Assembly (NCBI RefSeq): GCF_003718715.1
Contig: NZ_CP033465.1
Span: forward strand, 1,054,001-1,118,000
Source of the DNA: Clostridium sp. JN-1
GTDB taxonomy: Bacteria; Bacillota; Clostridia; Clostridiales; Clostridiaceae
Reading direction: 5' to 3'
DNA length: 64,000 nt
In this document: positions 36,383 to 45,249 of the stretch, piece by piece
How positions within the stretch are numbered: position 1 is the stretch's first letter
Layout: each line of letters begins with the position of its first letter
Made by a program: the position numbers and the translations under genes
Notes under the pieces: model-generated
Told to the model about the DNA's origin: nothing
The model's database searches: none
What the model saw: only the letters and a program-made list of their open reading frames with translations

Positions 36383-37146
36383 TAAGAGGTCTTTATACGG
36401 CAGTCTCTGGAATGATTACTCAGGAAGCTAAACAAGATGTTATAACTAATAATTTAGCTAATGTAAATACAGTTGGATTTAAAAAAGACAATCTAGCTGT
36501 ACGAAGTTTTGAAAATATGCTTATGCAAAATTATGACAAAGTTGTTGGCGGTCAAAATGTAAGAAATACAATTGGTTATTTAAATAATGGCAGCAAAGTT
36601 GATTCTGTAAATACCGATTTTACTTCAGGCACTATACAATCTACTGGAAAGCCTACTGACTTTGCAATAGATGGAAGAGGATTTTTTACTGTAAATAGAA
36701 ATGGACAAAATTATTATACTAGAGATGGACATTTTCATGTAAATCAAGAAGGATATTTAGTTACAGACAGCGGAGATTATGTTTCATTTCAGCAAAATCA
36801 GAGGCTGTTTGTTGGAAACAATAAAATAGTATGTGATCCTCAAGGCAGTGTTAAACTATTGGATTCAAATAATAATGTTGTTGGACAAGATAGATTTGCT
36901 GCAGTTGATTTTGATAATTATAATAACCTTCAAAAGATAGGTGATAACCTTTACCAGGGAAATAATCCGCATGCAGCTAACATTACAGTTAGACAAAATA
37001 GCCTTGAAAGCTCTAATGTAAATACCGTAAATGAAATGGTGGACATGATTACAACTATGAGAACTTTTGAAACAAATCAAAAAATAGTACAATCAACGGA
37101 TGAAACATTAGATAAAGTTGTAAATCAAGTTGGAAGTGTAAGATAG
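36379..37146 (+). CDS. flgF: Flagellar hook-basal body rod protein (FlgF/FlgG type)
   Basis: The 255-residue protein has the N-terminal rod motif IRGLYTAVSGMITQEAKQDV then TNNLANVNTVGFKK, central FAIDGRGFFTV and YTRDGHFHVNQEGYLVT, and the C-terminal SLESSNVNTVNEMVDMITTM. Two FlgG-like genes stand in a row. The first is conventionally FlgF, but the sequences do not by themselves separate F from G. Confidence 0.85.
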   Translation: MIRGLYTAVSGMITQEAKQDVITNNLANVNTVGFKKDNLAVRSFENMLMQNYDKVVGGQNVRNTIGYLNNGSKVDSVNTDFTSGTIQSTGKPTDFAIDGRGFFTVNRNGQNYYTRDGHFHVNQEGYLVTDSGDYVSFQQNQRLFVGNNKIVCDPQGSVKLLDSNNNVVGQDRFAAVDFDNYNNLQKIGDNLYQGNNPHAANITVRQNSLESSNVNTVNEMVDMITTMRTFETNQKIVQSTDETLDKVVNQVGSVR

Positions 37147-37188
37147 TTATATGGATTAAAAATTGAGATATGGAGGAGGTGAACTGCT

Positions 37189-37239
37189 GTGGAATCTTTA
37201 ATAAATTCTATAAAAGTATGTAAATATAGGGTTTTATAA
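37189..37239 (+). CDS. Possible 16-codon leader ORF before flgG
   Basis: GGAGGAGGTG at 37172-37181, one of the strongest ribosome binding sites in the window, lies 7 bases before a GTG at 37189. The frame reads MESLINSIKVCKYRVL and stops. The next gene begins 22 bases later with only a weak site, so the short ORF may serve to couple translation, or may be the remnant of an older gene start. Confidence 0.3.
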   Translation: MESLINSIKVCKYRVL

Positions 37240-37260
37240 GGTTTTGGCAGCGGATGACTG

Positions 37261-38049
37261 ATGCTAAGAATTTTATGGAATAGTAAAAGTGCTATGAATG
37301 CTGAACAGGAAAAACTTAATGTTATATCTAACAATCTTGCAAATTCAAGTACAGCAGGTTATAAAAGAGAGAATGTTGGTTTTGAAGATTTAGTTTATGA
37401 AACATTGAATAGAACAGGTTATCCTAATAGTGGAAATAGCCCTAAAGAACCTATAAATGGCACAGGTGTTAAGGCTGCAGAGTGGATAAGAGATACATCG
37501 GAGGGAAGCTTGAAGCAAACTGGAATTAATACTGATCTTGCAATAGACGGAGATGGATATTTTAGAGTTACACTGCCAAATGGAACAAAGGCATATGAAA
37601 GGGCAGGAGATTTTAATATAGACGCTGCAGGAACTGTTGTAGATAAGAATGGAAATAGGCTGGATATGGGGTTATCACCTGAAGGTACTAGTCTTAGAAA
37701 TTCAGGCACTTTCTTAAGACCAGATAATTTTAAAGTAGGTGAAAATGGTGAAGTATATTTAAACAATAATGATACTACTTACTTATATGGAAAAATAAAT
37801 TTATATATGCCTATAGGTCAAACTGCCTTTAGATCAATAGGAAACAACTTATACCAACCTATACCTGGAGCTCAAGTAATTCCATCAAATGCTAAAATAC
37901 GTCAAGGTGCTCTGGAAGGTTCAAATGTAGATTTAGCTGCTGAAATGACTGATTTGATTTCAGCTCAAAGGGCTTTTGAAATTAATTCAAAAGGAGTTCA
38001 AACTGCAGATGAAATGTGGCAGCTTGTAAATAATATGAAATCTAAGTAA
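37261..38049 (+). CDS. flgG: Flagellar basal-body rod protein FlgG
   Basis: The 262-residue protein begins MLRILWNSKSAMNAEQEKLN and has the rod motif VISNNLANSSTAGYKRENVG, central LAIDGDGYFRV and YERAGDFNIDAAGTVVDKNG, and the C-terminal GSNVDLAAEMTDLISAQRAF. It closes the flagellar operon in this window. A weak hairpin (CTTCTG/CAGAAG at 38071-38090) lies downstream. Its own ribosome binding site is poor, see the leader ORF. Confidence 0.9.
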   Translation: MLRILWNSKSAMNAEQEKLNVISNNLANSSTAGYKRENVGFEDLVYETLNRTGYPNSGNSPKEPINGTGVKAAEWIRDTSEGSLKQTGINTDLAIDGDGYFRVTLPNGTKAYERAGDFNIDAAGTVVDKNGNRLDMGLSPEGTSLRNSGTFLRPDNFKVGENGEVYLNNNDTTYLYGKINLYMPIGQTAFRSIGNNLYQPIPGAQVIPSNAKIRQGALEGSNVDLAAEMTDLISAQRAFEINSKGVQTADEMWQLVNNMKSK

Positions 38050-38142
38050 TTAATATTGAATTATATAATCCTTCTGTGATATTTCAGAAGTGTTTGCATA
38101 TATTTATATTGTTAGAATTTTATTTCAGGAGGATTATATTTT

Positions 38143-38457
38143 ATGAGAAGGGACAGAGATGATTTAAGAATGTGCCCTATGATGCAAATGATGAATAAGA
38201 AAGGTTCAATGTGTCCTATGATGATGGATGGTATGCATTATGATAGTCAGGGTATGATGTGTCCTATGATGCAGGGCCAAGGTATGTGGTGCCCTATGAT
38301 GCAAGGTCAAGGTATGTGTCCTATGATGATGCCGGCATGTCCTATGATGCAAATGCCAGCGTCAGGTAAAAAAAGTAAAACGTGCCGTGCAATGTCGGCA
38401 GATGAAATGAATGATATGAAAATGAGAACAGTAGATGCGAGTGATATAGAAGATTAA
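38143..38457 (+). CDS. Met/Cys-rich protein with six CPMM repeats
   Basis: AGGAGGAT precedes the ATG at 38143. The 104-residue protein has 29 Met and 7 Cys. Six cysteines (C11, C24, C40, C50, C59, C66) start CPMM motifs, often as GMxCPMMQGQG; the seventh is C81. There is no signal peptide or membrane segment. The tail (KTCRAMSADEMNDMKMRTVD) is more normal and acidic. Regular soft-metal ligands suggest binding of Cu(I) or a similar ion, or a spore-coat-like structural role. Both are inference, and I know no characterised homologue. It is a single-gene unit ending in a bidirectional terminator. Confidence 0.7.
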   Translation: MRRDRDDLRMCPMMQMMNKKGSMCPMMMDGMHYDSQGMMCPMMQGQGMWCPMMQGQGMCPMMMPACPMMQMPASGKKSKTCRAMSADEMNDMKMRTVDASDIED

Positions 38458-38458
38458 A

Positions 38459-38490
38459 AAAGGAACTGCCTAAAGTAGGCAGTTTTTTTA
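38459..38490. terminator. Bidirectional terminator
   Basis: AACTGCC (38464-38470) pairs with GGCAGTT (38478-38484), with a T-run on the right and an A-run on the left. It serves the CPMM gene on the plus strand and the pyrophosphatase gene on the minus strand. Confidence 0.85.
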
Positions 38491-40125
38491 GTCTTTAGCT
38501 AATGTACTTGTTAGTGGTGGTATAACTTGTTTTTTCCTAGACAATATTCCAGGAACATAGGCACTATTATTTTCTAAGTTAATGTTAAATGCTTTTTCAA
38601 CTACATCTGCTTTTTCACCGGCTGCAATTAATTCTGAGCCTCCATCAAGTATATTTGTAAGCATTAATACCATTAAGTCAAACTTTTCATTAGCACATCT
38701 ATTTTCCATAAGTTCTATTATATCATGTCTTATTGTTTCAAATCCATCAGTATCCATGGTTGAAATTTGGGAAACTCCTACTTTTGTTCCACTTAAGATA
38801 AATTCCTTGAAGTCTTGATTTAATATTTCATCAGGTGTCTTTCCATCTAGAGAAGAACCTGCTTTAAACATCTGTTTTGCGAAATCTTCAGGATATATGT
38901 CAGCTATGTTTGCCAATCTCTTCAATATATGTTTATCAGTATTAGTTGAAGTAGGAGATTTAAATAATAGTGTATCTGAAATAATTGCCGCACTTAGGAG
39001 ACCGGCAACTTTTTTCGAAGGTCTTATGCCATTTTCAAAAAACATTGATGCAATTATTGTAGCACTGCATCCTACTGGCTCATTTCTAAAATATATAGGG
39101 GATGATGTTTGAATATCAGCTATTCTATGATGATCTATAATTTCAAGTATGTCAGCATCATCTAACCCATGAACTGATTGAGTCTTTTCATTATGATCAA
39201 CTAGTATAACCTTTTTCTTCTTTTGAGATATTAAATGATATCTTGAAATACTTCCTACAATTTTATTTTGTGAATTTACTACTGGATAACTTCTATACCT
39301 TGTTTTAAGCATTTCCTGTCTTACATCTTCAGTAAAGTCATCAGTTTTGAATACCAATAGATTTTCTTTAGTCATTATGTAACTTACTGGTATACTTTGA
39401 GTTATAAGTCTTGAGGCAGTAAAAGTATCATATGGTGTTACAATTATAGTGCAATTAGACTCTTTGCATTTATTAAGAATTTTTTCATTTACACTGTGGT
39501 TACCAGCTATAATTATAAGAGAAGCTTTAGAGTCAACTGCTACATCTTGAGCATCGTCTCTGTCACCACAAATTATGATGTCACCTTCTTCTATAACCTC
39601 TTTAGCACTTTCAGGCATCATGGCAGCAACTACAACTTTTCCTGCAAATTTTACATCGTCACTTGGTGCATATATGCATTTAGCAGAAAGTGTATCTACA
39701 ATATTTTCAAGTTTAGTGCCGCTCTTGTTTATGACATTATTGTCCCATATATCCATATAACATGAGGTTATATTTGATTGAGAGGCAAGTCCTATTAGCC
39801 TATCCTCATCATCTACTACAGGTAACGTTTTTACATTGTTTTTTCTAATCAATGACCAAGCTGTTTTTAATGATGTATCTGGACAAATAGGAGATACACT
39901 ATCAAAATCTAAGTCAGCTATTTGAGATTTAACTGTTTTTACTAACTTTGGAGCTTTAACTCCAAAGTAATCGAGTACGAATTGAGTTTCTCTGCTTACA
40001 TCACCTAAACGAATAGGAACTGCATTCATACCCATTTTATTTTTTAATTCTGAATAAGATATAGCAGAACAAATAGAATCCGTATCAGGATTTCTATGAC
40101 CTGTTATATATACTACATCATTCAT
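38488..40125 (-). CDS. Mn-dependent inorganic pyrophosphatase with CBS and DRTGG domains
   Basis: The 545-residue protein is the regulated form of family II pyrophosphatase. The DHH-family N-terminus has metal ligands in TGHRNPDTDS (H10, D14, D16). A CBS pair (about 70-125 and 245-300) encloses a DRTGG domain. The second half of the catalytic domain has IIDHHRI, and DHHA2 lies at the C-terminus. Adenine nucleotides bind the CBS domains and change activity in this family. It drives biosynthesis by removing pyrophosphate. AGGAGGAGAC precedes the ATG. It is a single gene. Confidence 0.93.
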   Translation of the reverse strand: MNDVVYITGHRNPDTDSICSAISYSELKNKMGMNAVPIRLGDVSRETQFVLDYFGVKAPKLVKTVKSQIADLDFDSVSPICPDTSLKTAWSLIRKNNVKTLPVVDDEDRLIGLASQSNITSCYMDIWDNNVINKSGTKLENIVDTLSAKCIYAPSDDVKFAGKVVVAAMMPESAKEVIEEGDIIICGDRDDAQDVAVDSKASLIIIAGNHSVNEKILNKCKESNCTIIVTPYDTFTASRLITQSIPVSYIMTKENLLVFKTDDFTEDVRQEMLKTRYRSYPVVNSQNKIVGSISRYHLISQKKKKVILVDHNEKTQSVHGLDDADILEIIDHHRIADIQTSSPIYFRNEPVGCSATIIASMFFENGIRPSKKVAGLLSAAIISDTLLFKSPTSTNTDKHILKRLANIADIYPEDFAKQMFKAGSSLDGKTPDEILNQDFKEFILSGTKVGVSQISTMDTDGFETIRHDIIELMENRCANEKFDLMVLMLTNILDGGSELIAAGEKADVVEKAFNINLENNSAYVPGILSRKKQVIPPLTSTLAKD

Positions 40126-40603
40126 TTTATGTCTCCTCCTGTTAAAAGTTAAGTTTTTACTTGGAAACCATGTATAGGGTTTCTAATTCCAAATTTAGTT
40201 TACACTCCGGGGTATGCTGCCAAACTTCAGGCACGATAAATACTTTTAATCATTCTAAGACTCAGTATTTTGAAAAGCTAATAAACATTGATAAACTCGT
40301 ACCTCAGACAATATCAATATTTATAGATTTTCTAAAATACTTCGCCAAGAATGATAAAAAAGTATTTATATGTGCTTTCATTTTGGCAGCATACCCCTGC
40401 GTGCAAACTAAGTTTTAAGCTAAAAGTAAATGTATAGTTATTTAAATTTGCAAATTAACTTACACGCAGGGATATATATCCCGGAGTATGAGTTAAGTCT
40501 TGAATCAGAAACTTTATATATGTTTTATAATTACAAACTTAACCTAAAAATATGTATACATCTATATTATATCCAATAAATAACACCTTATCAACTATAT
40601 TTT
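40126..40603. repeat. Non-coding region with an inverted-repeat-bounded segment
   Basis: Bases 40194-40224 and 40382-40411 are imperfect reverse complements that share TTTAGTTT and GGGGTATGCTGCCAAA. They bound about 218 bp with no convincing gene. A hairpin at 40455-40496 (TTAACT ends, palindrome GGGATATATATCCC) uses related motifs (TTACACGCAGGG; GGAGTATG), so it may be a diverged relative of the same repeat. An 85-codon frame across the segment has no ribosome binding site and uncommon composition. Confidence 0.45.
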
Positions 40604-40733
40604 TGAGAGAACAAAGGATAAAAGCAGAGGACAGAGGACAGAGGACAGAGAAGGACTCATAGGCCCCTTTCGAATAGTAGACTCATAGCTTGAGTTAACT
40701 TATACTAGAAATTAGCAGATGGAGGGGTGCCTT

Positions 40734-41039
40734 ATGAGTGATAAATTTGTTAGAAGATATACAGAAGAGGAACGAGTAAAAATTGTAGAAGAAGCTTTAT
40801 CATGTGGAAGTAATGCTTTAGTAGAGGCAAAATATAATTTAAACAAAAGTTTACTATCTAGATGGAAATGTAATTATAGAAGATATAAACAAACTTTGAA
40901 GCCTAAAGATACTAAAGAACCTAAAACTGATGAAATAATCGTAGATTATAAAAAAGAATATAAGAAAACACAAGAAAAATGCAAAAAACTCGAATTAGAA
41001 GTTGCTGTTCTTAGAGACTTATTAAAAAAAAGCAAATAA
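40734..41039 (+). CDS. IS3-family transposase OrfA (helix-turn-helix)
   Basis: The ATG at 40734 follows GGAGGGG; an ATG at 40719 is inside the leader. The 101-residue protein has the OrfA helix-turn-helix (RRYTEEERVKIVEEALSCGS, then YNLNKSLLSRWK) and a C-terminal leucine-zipper-like coil (KCKKLELEVAVLRDLLKK). It ends in a run of eight A followed by G (41024-41032), the classic site for -1 frameshifting into orfB to make the full transposase. Confidence 0.85.
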   Translation: MSDKFVRRYTEEERVKIVEEALSCGSNALVEAKYNLNKSLLSRWKCNYRRYKQTLKPKDTKEPKTDEIIVDYKKEYKKTQEKCKKLELEVAVLRDLLKKSK

Positions 41040-41990
41040 ATGAGGAATTTGACTTATATTCTTATGCAACTGAGTGGATTTCTACAGGTGCACCTATTAA
41101 AACCATATTACAAATATTAGGTTTGAAGAAATCTACTTATTATAAACGTCAAATGTTAACTAAAAGCAAAAATAAGCCTTTAAATAAATCAGAAGGCAAC
41201 ATTCCAGGATATAGTTTAAATATGCATAGTGAAAAAGTTTCTGATTTAAAGATTCAAAAATATATAACAGAAATAAAAAATGATGAAGTAGGACAATTTT
41301 ATGGATATAAAAAAATCACTGCAATCTTAAGGAACAAATATAAACTAAAAATTAATAAGAAAAAAGTTTATAGATTAATGGATAGTATGAATTTGTTAGA
41401 AAGGAAAAAACTAAGCATTAAAAGATACTCTAAAGTGTGCAAAAATCATGTAATTATAGATTCAAATCAACTTTGGGAAATGGATATGAAGTATGTTTAT
41501 ATAGCTGAAACAAATCAAGTAGCTTATTTAACATCTATAATAGATGTATTTGATAGAAGCATACTTGCATATTGATTTAGCACTTTCTGCAGATGCAAAG
41601 CAAGCTGAAACTGTAGTAATAAAAGCACTTTACAATAGAGGTATCAAAGGAAAAATTTCAAAGCTGACAGTACGCACAGACAATGGATCACAATTTATAG
41701 CTAGTAAATTTGAAAAGTTATGTATTCAAGAAAATATTATTCATGAACGAATACCTGCTCATAGTCCTAATTATAACGCTCATATAGAGTCATATCATAG
41801 ATATATACAGCAAGAATGTTTTACAGGTAAGTTATTTAAGAACTTAGATGATGCAGAAAATACTATAAAAAAATATGTGGATAATTATAACTTCAAAAGA
41901 ATACATTCTTCAATAGATTATAGAACTCCAAATGAATTCTATAATCTAATAAATAGTAATTTCAAGAATAAACTAGTAATTAGCATTTAG
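41030..41990 (+). pseudogene. IS3-family transposase OrfB, disrupted
   Basis: Read in the -1 frame from the A-run, the product starts KQINEEFDLYSYATEWISTG and continues through the HTH_21-like region to SIIDVFDRSILAY, where TGA stops it at 41573-41575. The integrase core resumes one frame over (HIDLALSADAKQAETVVIKA). The catalytic triad is visible across both parts: WEMDMKYV, VRTDNGSQF and IESYHRYIQQE. The break fits loss of one copy of a CATAT direct repeat (5 bases). The element is therefore unlikely to move by itself. Confidence 0.85.
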
Positions 41991-42132
41991 AGTCCACTTT
42001 TAAGGGGCCAATCCGAGGTTGATTTTTCTCCGCTGCACTGCGAAAAATCTTTAATTAAACTTTTCTTTAAACTTTTTCTTCCCTAAGTAAATTTAAAGAC
42101 AAATGTCGTAAGATAGCTAAATTGGAATTTGT

Positions 42133-42330
42133 CTATCCTAAATTCTTTGTATTTTCAACGTAGATAGATACTTCACCACAGTTTGGACAAATGGCTACTT
42201 TCGGTTTTCCTATTCTATTGGCGAATAAACGCTTATCGTCTGTTGCCATTACTATACCATAGCCATCACCTTCAATTTTTATTGAACAATTTTCAATCAT
42301 TTCGGTTTCACACCTTATACACTTTCTCAT
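42133..42330 (-). CDS. Small zinc-ribbon protein
   Basis: The 65-residue protein has two Cys pairs (C4-x-x-C7 in MRKCIRCET and C48-x-x-C51 in ICPNCGEVS), separated by a basic beta-rich stretch. It is therefore probably a Zn-ribbon nucleic-acid or protein binding module. CGGAGGTA precedes the ATG. The role is unknown. It lies inside repeat copy B, between the IS3-like insertion and the copy's right end, and may be cargo or an older gene that the repeats flank. Confidence 0.72.
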   Translation of the reverse strand: MRKCIRCETEMIENCSIKIEGDGYGIVMATDDKRLFANRIGKPKVAICPNCGEVSIYVENTKNLG

Positions 42331-42701
42331 ACATATACCTCCGTTAAATTACTTATTTATAATACTCAACTTTAAATTTTGGTTTATATACTATATTATA
42401 CTGATTAAATCGTAAAAATAAAAGGACTGCGCCCTAAAATCTTATATGCGTTTGTCCTGTCGCTAAAGCAAAATACTGCTAACCTATATAGATTTAAAGA
42501 TTCTTTTGCATTAGCAAAAAATCAACCTTCAATGTCCTTTGTCCTCTGTTTTTTTGTTCTCTGATTTTGTCTTTTCAAAAAAATTGCTTCGCATTTTTTG
42601 TATATTATCAATTATAGTTTTAATCATAATAATGTATTTGATAATCATATATTTACATTAGATTATGAGTTTTTAATCGTTGATTTTGGAGGGGATGGGA
42701 T
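42331..42701. other. Non-coding region before the Ca2+ ATPase
   Basis: It contains the divergent promoter area for the zinc-ribbon gene (AT-rich to about 42420), the right end of repeat copy B (to 42563), then about 140 bp of AT-rich DNA leading to GGAGGGGAT of the ATPase gene. No RNA gene is recognisable. Confidence 0.5.
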
Positions 42702-45242
42702 TTGATAAACGAAAAAGAAATTCAAAGTGGACTCACGCAAAGAGAAGCTGAAAGAAGATTAAAAAGGTATGGATCCAATACACTACAAGAAAAGAAGAAG
42801 ATATCACCAGTTAAAATATTCATTTCACAATTTAATGACCTTATAACATGGGTACTTATTGTGGCAACTGTACTATCTGGATTCATGGGAGAAAAAGCTG
42901 ATTGTATAACTATACTCATAATTGTAGTTATGAATGCTGTACTTGGATTTATGCAAGAGTATAAAACAGAAAGGTCGCTTGAAGCTTTAAAAAAGATGGC
43001 ATCACCCACAGCAAAAGTTGTGAGGGATGGATTTGTAAAGGTAATAAATACTGAGAATCTAGTAATTGGAGATTTAGTCATACTTGAAAGTGGAGACAGA
43101 ATACCTGCAGACTGCATTCTTATGGAAGATAGTAACTTTATGGTAGATGAATCGCTTTTAACAGGTGAGTCTGCAGGAGTAAGTAAAAGCTGTAATTCAA
43201 AAGATAACTCAACATACATGGGAACTATAGTACTTACTGGTAAGGGCAAAGCAAAAGTTGTACAAACAGGTATGAAAACCGAAATGGGAAAAATAGCTGG
43301 CATGTTAGATAGTATAGAAAGTGAAAGATCGCCTTTAAAAGAAAAGCTCACCTCACTTGGAAAAGTTCTTGTTGCAGCATGTATAGCCATATGTATTATC
43401 GTAACTTTAACTGGAATATGGAGAGGTGAGGACAAGTATCAGATGTTCTTACTTGGGGTCAGTCTTGCAGTAGCAGCTATACCAGAAGGGCTTCCAGCAA
43501 TAGTAACAGTTGCTCTTGCACTCGGAGTGTCAAGAATGCTCAAGAGAAATGCTTTAGTTAGAAAATTACCGGCTGTAGAAACACTTGGATGTACATCTAT
43601 TATATGCAGCGATAAAACAGGGACACTTACGCAAAATAAAATGACAGTTAAAGCAATGTATTTTGATAAAAACATATTTTATTTAGATAAAGAAAAGATT
43701 CCAGAAAATGTTTTACTTAAGAAGGCATTTGTATATTGTAATGATTGTGATTATGATTTTAATCAAAAGGATTTTTCTAAGAGCTTATTTGGAGATCCGA
43801 CGGAAACATCACTTATAAAAGTTTATTTTAAGGAAAATAAGCCTTTAAAAGAATTTCTTCAAAAGGCAAAGAGAGTATATAGTAATCCATTTGATTCAGA
43901 CAGAAAAATGATGTCGGTAATTGTAAAAGAAGGCAGTAAGAATATTTGCTACGTAAAGGGCGCTCCTGAAAGAGTAATTGCGAGGTGCAAATATATTCTG
44001 GATAAAGGAGAAGTTAAATTATTTACTTCCGAGTATAAGGCAAGTGTAAACAAGGCGCTTGAAGATATGTCATTTAAAGCACTTAGATGTATAGCAGGTG
44101 CATATAAGGAAAAAGGGGTTGTTAGGGGAAAAAGTTTAGAGGAAGATCTTGTATTTTTAGGTATAGCAGGTATTATAGATCCTCCTAGAAAGGAAGCTAA
44201 GGATGCAGTATTAAAATGTAAAATGGCTGGTATAAAGCCTATAATGATAACAGGTGACCACAAAAATACTGCTTTTGCAATAGCAAATGAATTGAGTATA
44301 TGTAAAGATAGGTCTCAAGTTATAACAGGATCAGAATTAGATGAATTAACAGATAAGCAGCTTTCAAGTAAGATAGAAAATCTTTCTGTTTTTGCACGTG
44401 TAAACCCAGGACATAAACTTAGAATTGTAAAAATACTTAAATCCAAAGACAAAATTGTAGCAATGACTGGTGATGGAGTAAATGATGCACCAGCAGTAAA
44501 AGAAGCCGATATAGGTGTTGCCATGGGAATTTCAGGAACAGATGTAACTAAGGAAGCTTCATCAATGATACTTTTAGATGATAATTTTTCAACAATAGTA
44601 TCAGCTATAGAAGAGGGAAGAGTAATTTATGACAATATAAGAAAGTTTATAAGGTATCTACTTTCGTGCAATCTTGGAGAAGTACTTACTATGTTTTTAG
44701 CATCACTTTTTTATTTGGAGACACCTCTTCTCCCAATACAAATTTTACTAATTAATCTTGCAACAGATGGTCTTCCAGCTATGGCTCTTGGCGTGGATCC
44801 AGCCGATGGTAATATAATGGAGGATAAGCCAAGGCCTAAAAATGAAAGTATATTTGCAAGGGGATTGAGTGAGAAAATAATTATAAGAGGATCTTTGATA
44901 GGAATTTGCACAATATTAGCTTTTGTAACCGGAAAGTTTTACAAGTGCAATTTAAATGTATGCAGAACGCTTGCATTATGCACTCTTGTAATGTCACAAC
45001 TCATTCATGTATTTGAATGCAGGTCTGAAAAGCATTCTTTATTTGAAATTAAGTTATTCACCAATAAATACTTGGTAGGATCTGTACTTATATCTATAGG
45101 TATGGTTATGTGTGTTCTATATGTGCCTTTTATGCAAGGTGTATTCCATACAAGTCCACTTGATATAGGGCAGTGGGCGATAGTAATATTTTTTTCAGGC
45201 ATAATTGCACTTATAAACAGTTTATATCTTTATTTTAAGTAG
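42702..45242 (+). CDS. P-type Ca2+-transporting ATPase (SERCA-like, type IIA)
   Basis: The TTG at 42702 follows GGAGGGG. The 846-residue protein has all P-type landmarks: N-terminal cation ATPase region, TGES at 154-157, PEGLP in membrane helix 4 (VAAIPEGLPAIV), the phosphorylated Asp D304 in SDKTGTLTQNK, KGAPERV in the nucleotide domain, TGDHKNTA and TGDGVNDAP. The C-terminal helices have NLATDGLPAMALG, a signature of bacterial SERCA-type pumps. It exports Ca2+ from the cytoplasm. It is a single gene flanked by AGGACA repeat copies B and C. Confidence 0.93.
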   Translation: MINEKEIQSGLTQREAERRLKRYGSNTLQEKKKISPVKIFISQFNDLITWVLIVATVLSGFMGEKADCITILIIVVMNAVLGFMQEYKTERSLEALKKMASPTAKVVRDGFVKVINTENLVIGDLVILESGDRIPADCILMEDSNFMVDESLLTGESAGVSKSCNSKDNSTYMGTIVLTGKGKAKVVQTGMKTEMGKIAGMLDSIESERSPLKEKLTSLGKVLVAACIAICIIVTLTGIWRGEDKYQMFLLGVSLAVAAIPEGLPAIVTVALALGVSRMLKRNALVRKLPAVETLGCTSIICSDKTGTLTQNKMTVKAMYFDKNIFYLDKEKIPENVLLKKAFVYCNDCDYDFNQKDFSKSLFGDPTETSLIKVYFKENKPLKEFLQKAKRVYSNPFDSDRKMMSVIVKEGSKNICYVKGAPERVIARCKYILDKGEVKLFTSEYKASVNKALEDMSFKALRCIAGAYKEKGVVRGKSLEEDLVFLGIAGIIDPPRKEAKDAVLKCKMAGIKPIMITGDHKNTAFAIANELSICKDRSQVITGSELDELTDKQLSSKIENLSVFARVNPGHKLRIVKILKSKDKIVAMTGDGVNDAPAVKEADIGVAMGISGTDVTKEASSMILLDDNFSTIVSAIEEGRVIYDNIRKFIRYLLSCNLGEVLTMFLASLFYLETPLLPIQILLINLATDGLPAMALGVDPADGNIMEDKPRPKNESIFARGLSEKIIIRGSLIGICTILAFVTGKFYKCNLNVCRTLALCTLVMSQLIHVFECRSEKHSLFEIKLFTNKYLVGSVLISIGMVMCVLYVPFMQGVFHTSPLDIGQWAIVIFFSGIIALINSLYLYFK

Positions 45243-45249
45243 TTAAAAA

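Larger units (their letters stand above)
40655..42015 (+). mobile_element. IS3-family insertion sequence, 1361 bp, probably inactive
   Basis: The element is bounded by a likely 3-bp target duplication AGG (40652-40654 and 42016-42018), inferred by comparison with uninterrupted repeat copy A. Terminal repeats are imperfect: both ends share GGCCCCTT and a GACTC block (left 40662-40682, right 41990-42009 reversed). It carries orfA and a frameshifted orfB with IS3-type organisation. Exact ends are uncertain by a few bases. Confidence 0.75.
40604..42563. repeat. AGGACA-terminated repeat element, copy B, split by an IS3-like element
   Basis: The left end (40604-40654) has GAGAACAAAGG then four AGGACAG-type units. 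The sequence resumes at 42016 with AGGTTGATTTTTCTCCGCTG, as in copy A. The right end at 42490-42563 reads as the reverse complement (AGCAAAAAATCAACCTTCAA, then TGTCCTTTGTCCTC). Removing the insertion restores a continuous left end. The interior includes the zinc-ribbon gene at 42133-42330. Confidence 0.68.

Noticed and set aside
40161-40418. 85-codon ORF in the gap after the pyrophosphatase gene
   Set aside because: No ribosome binding site, spans both arms of an inverted repeat, and the product resembles nothing.
42722-43435. 237-codon ORF antisense to the Ca2+ ATPase
   Set aside because: A shadow of the P-type ATPase coding frame with no start signal.
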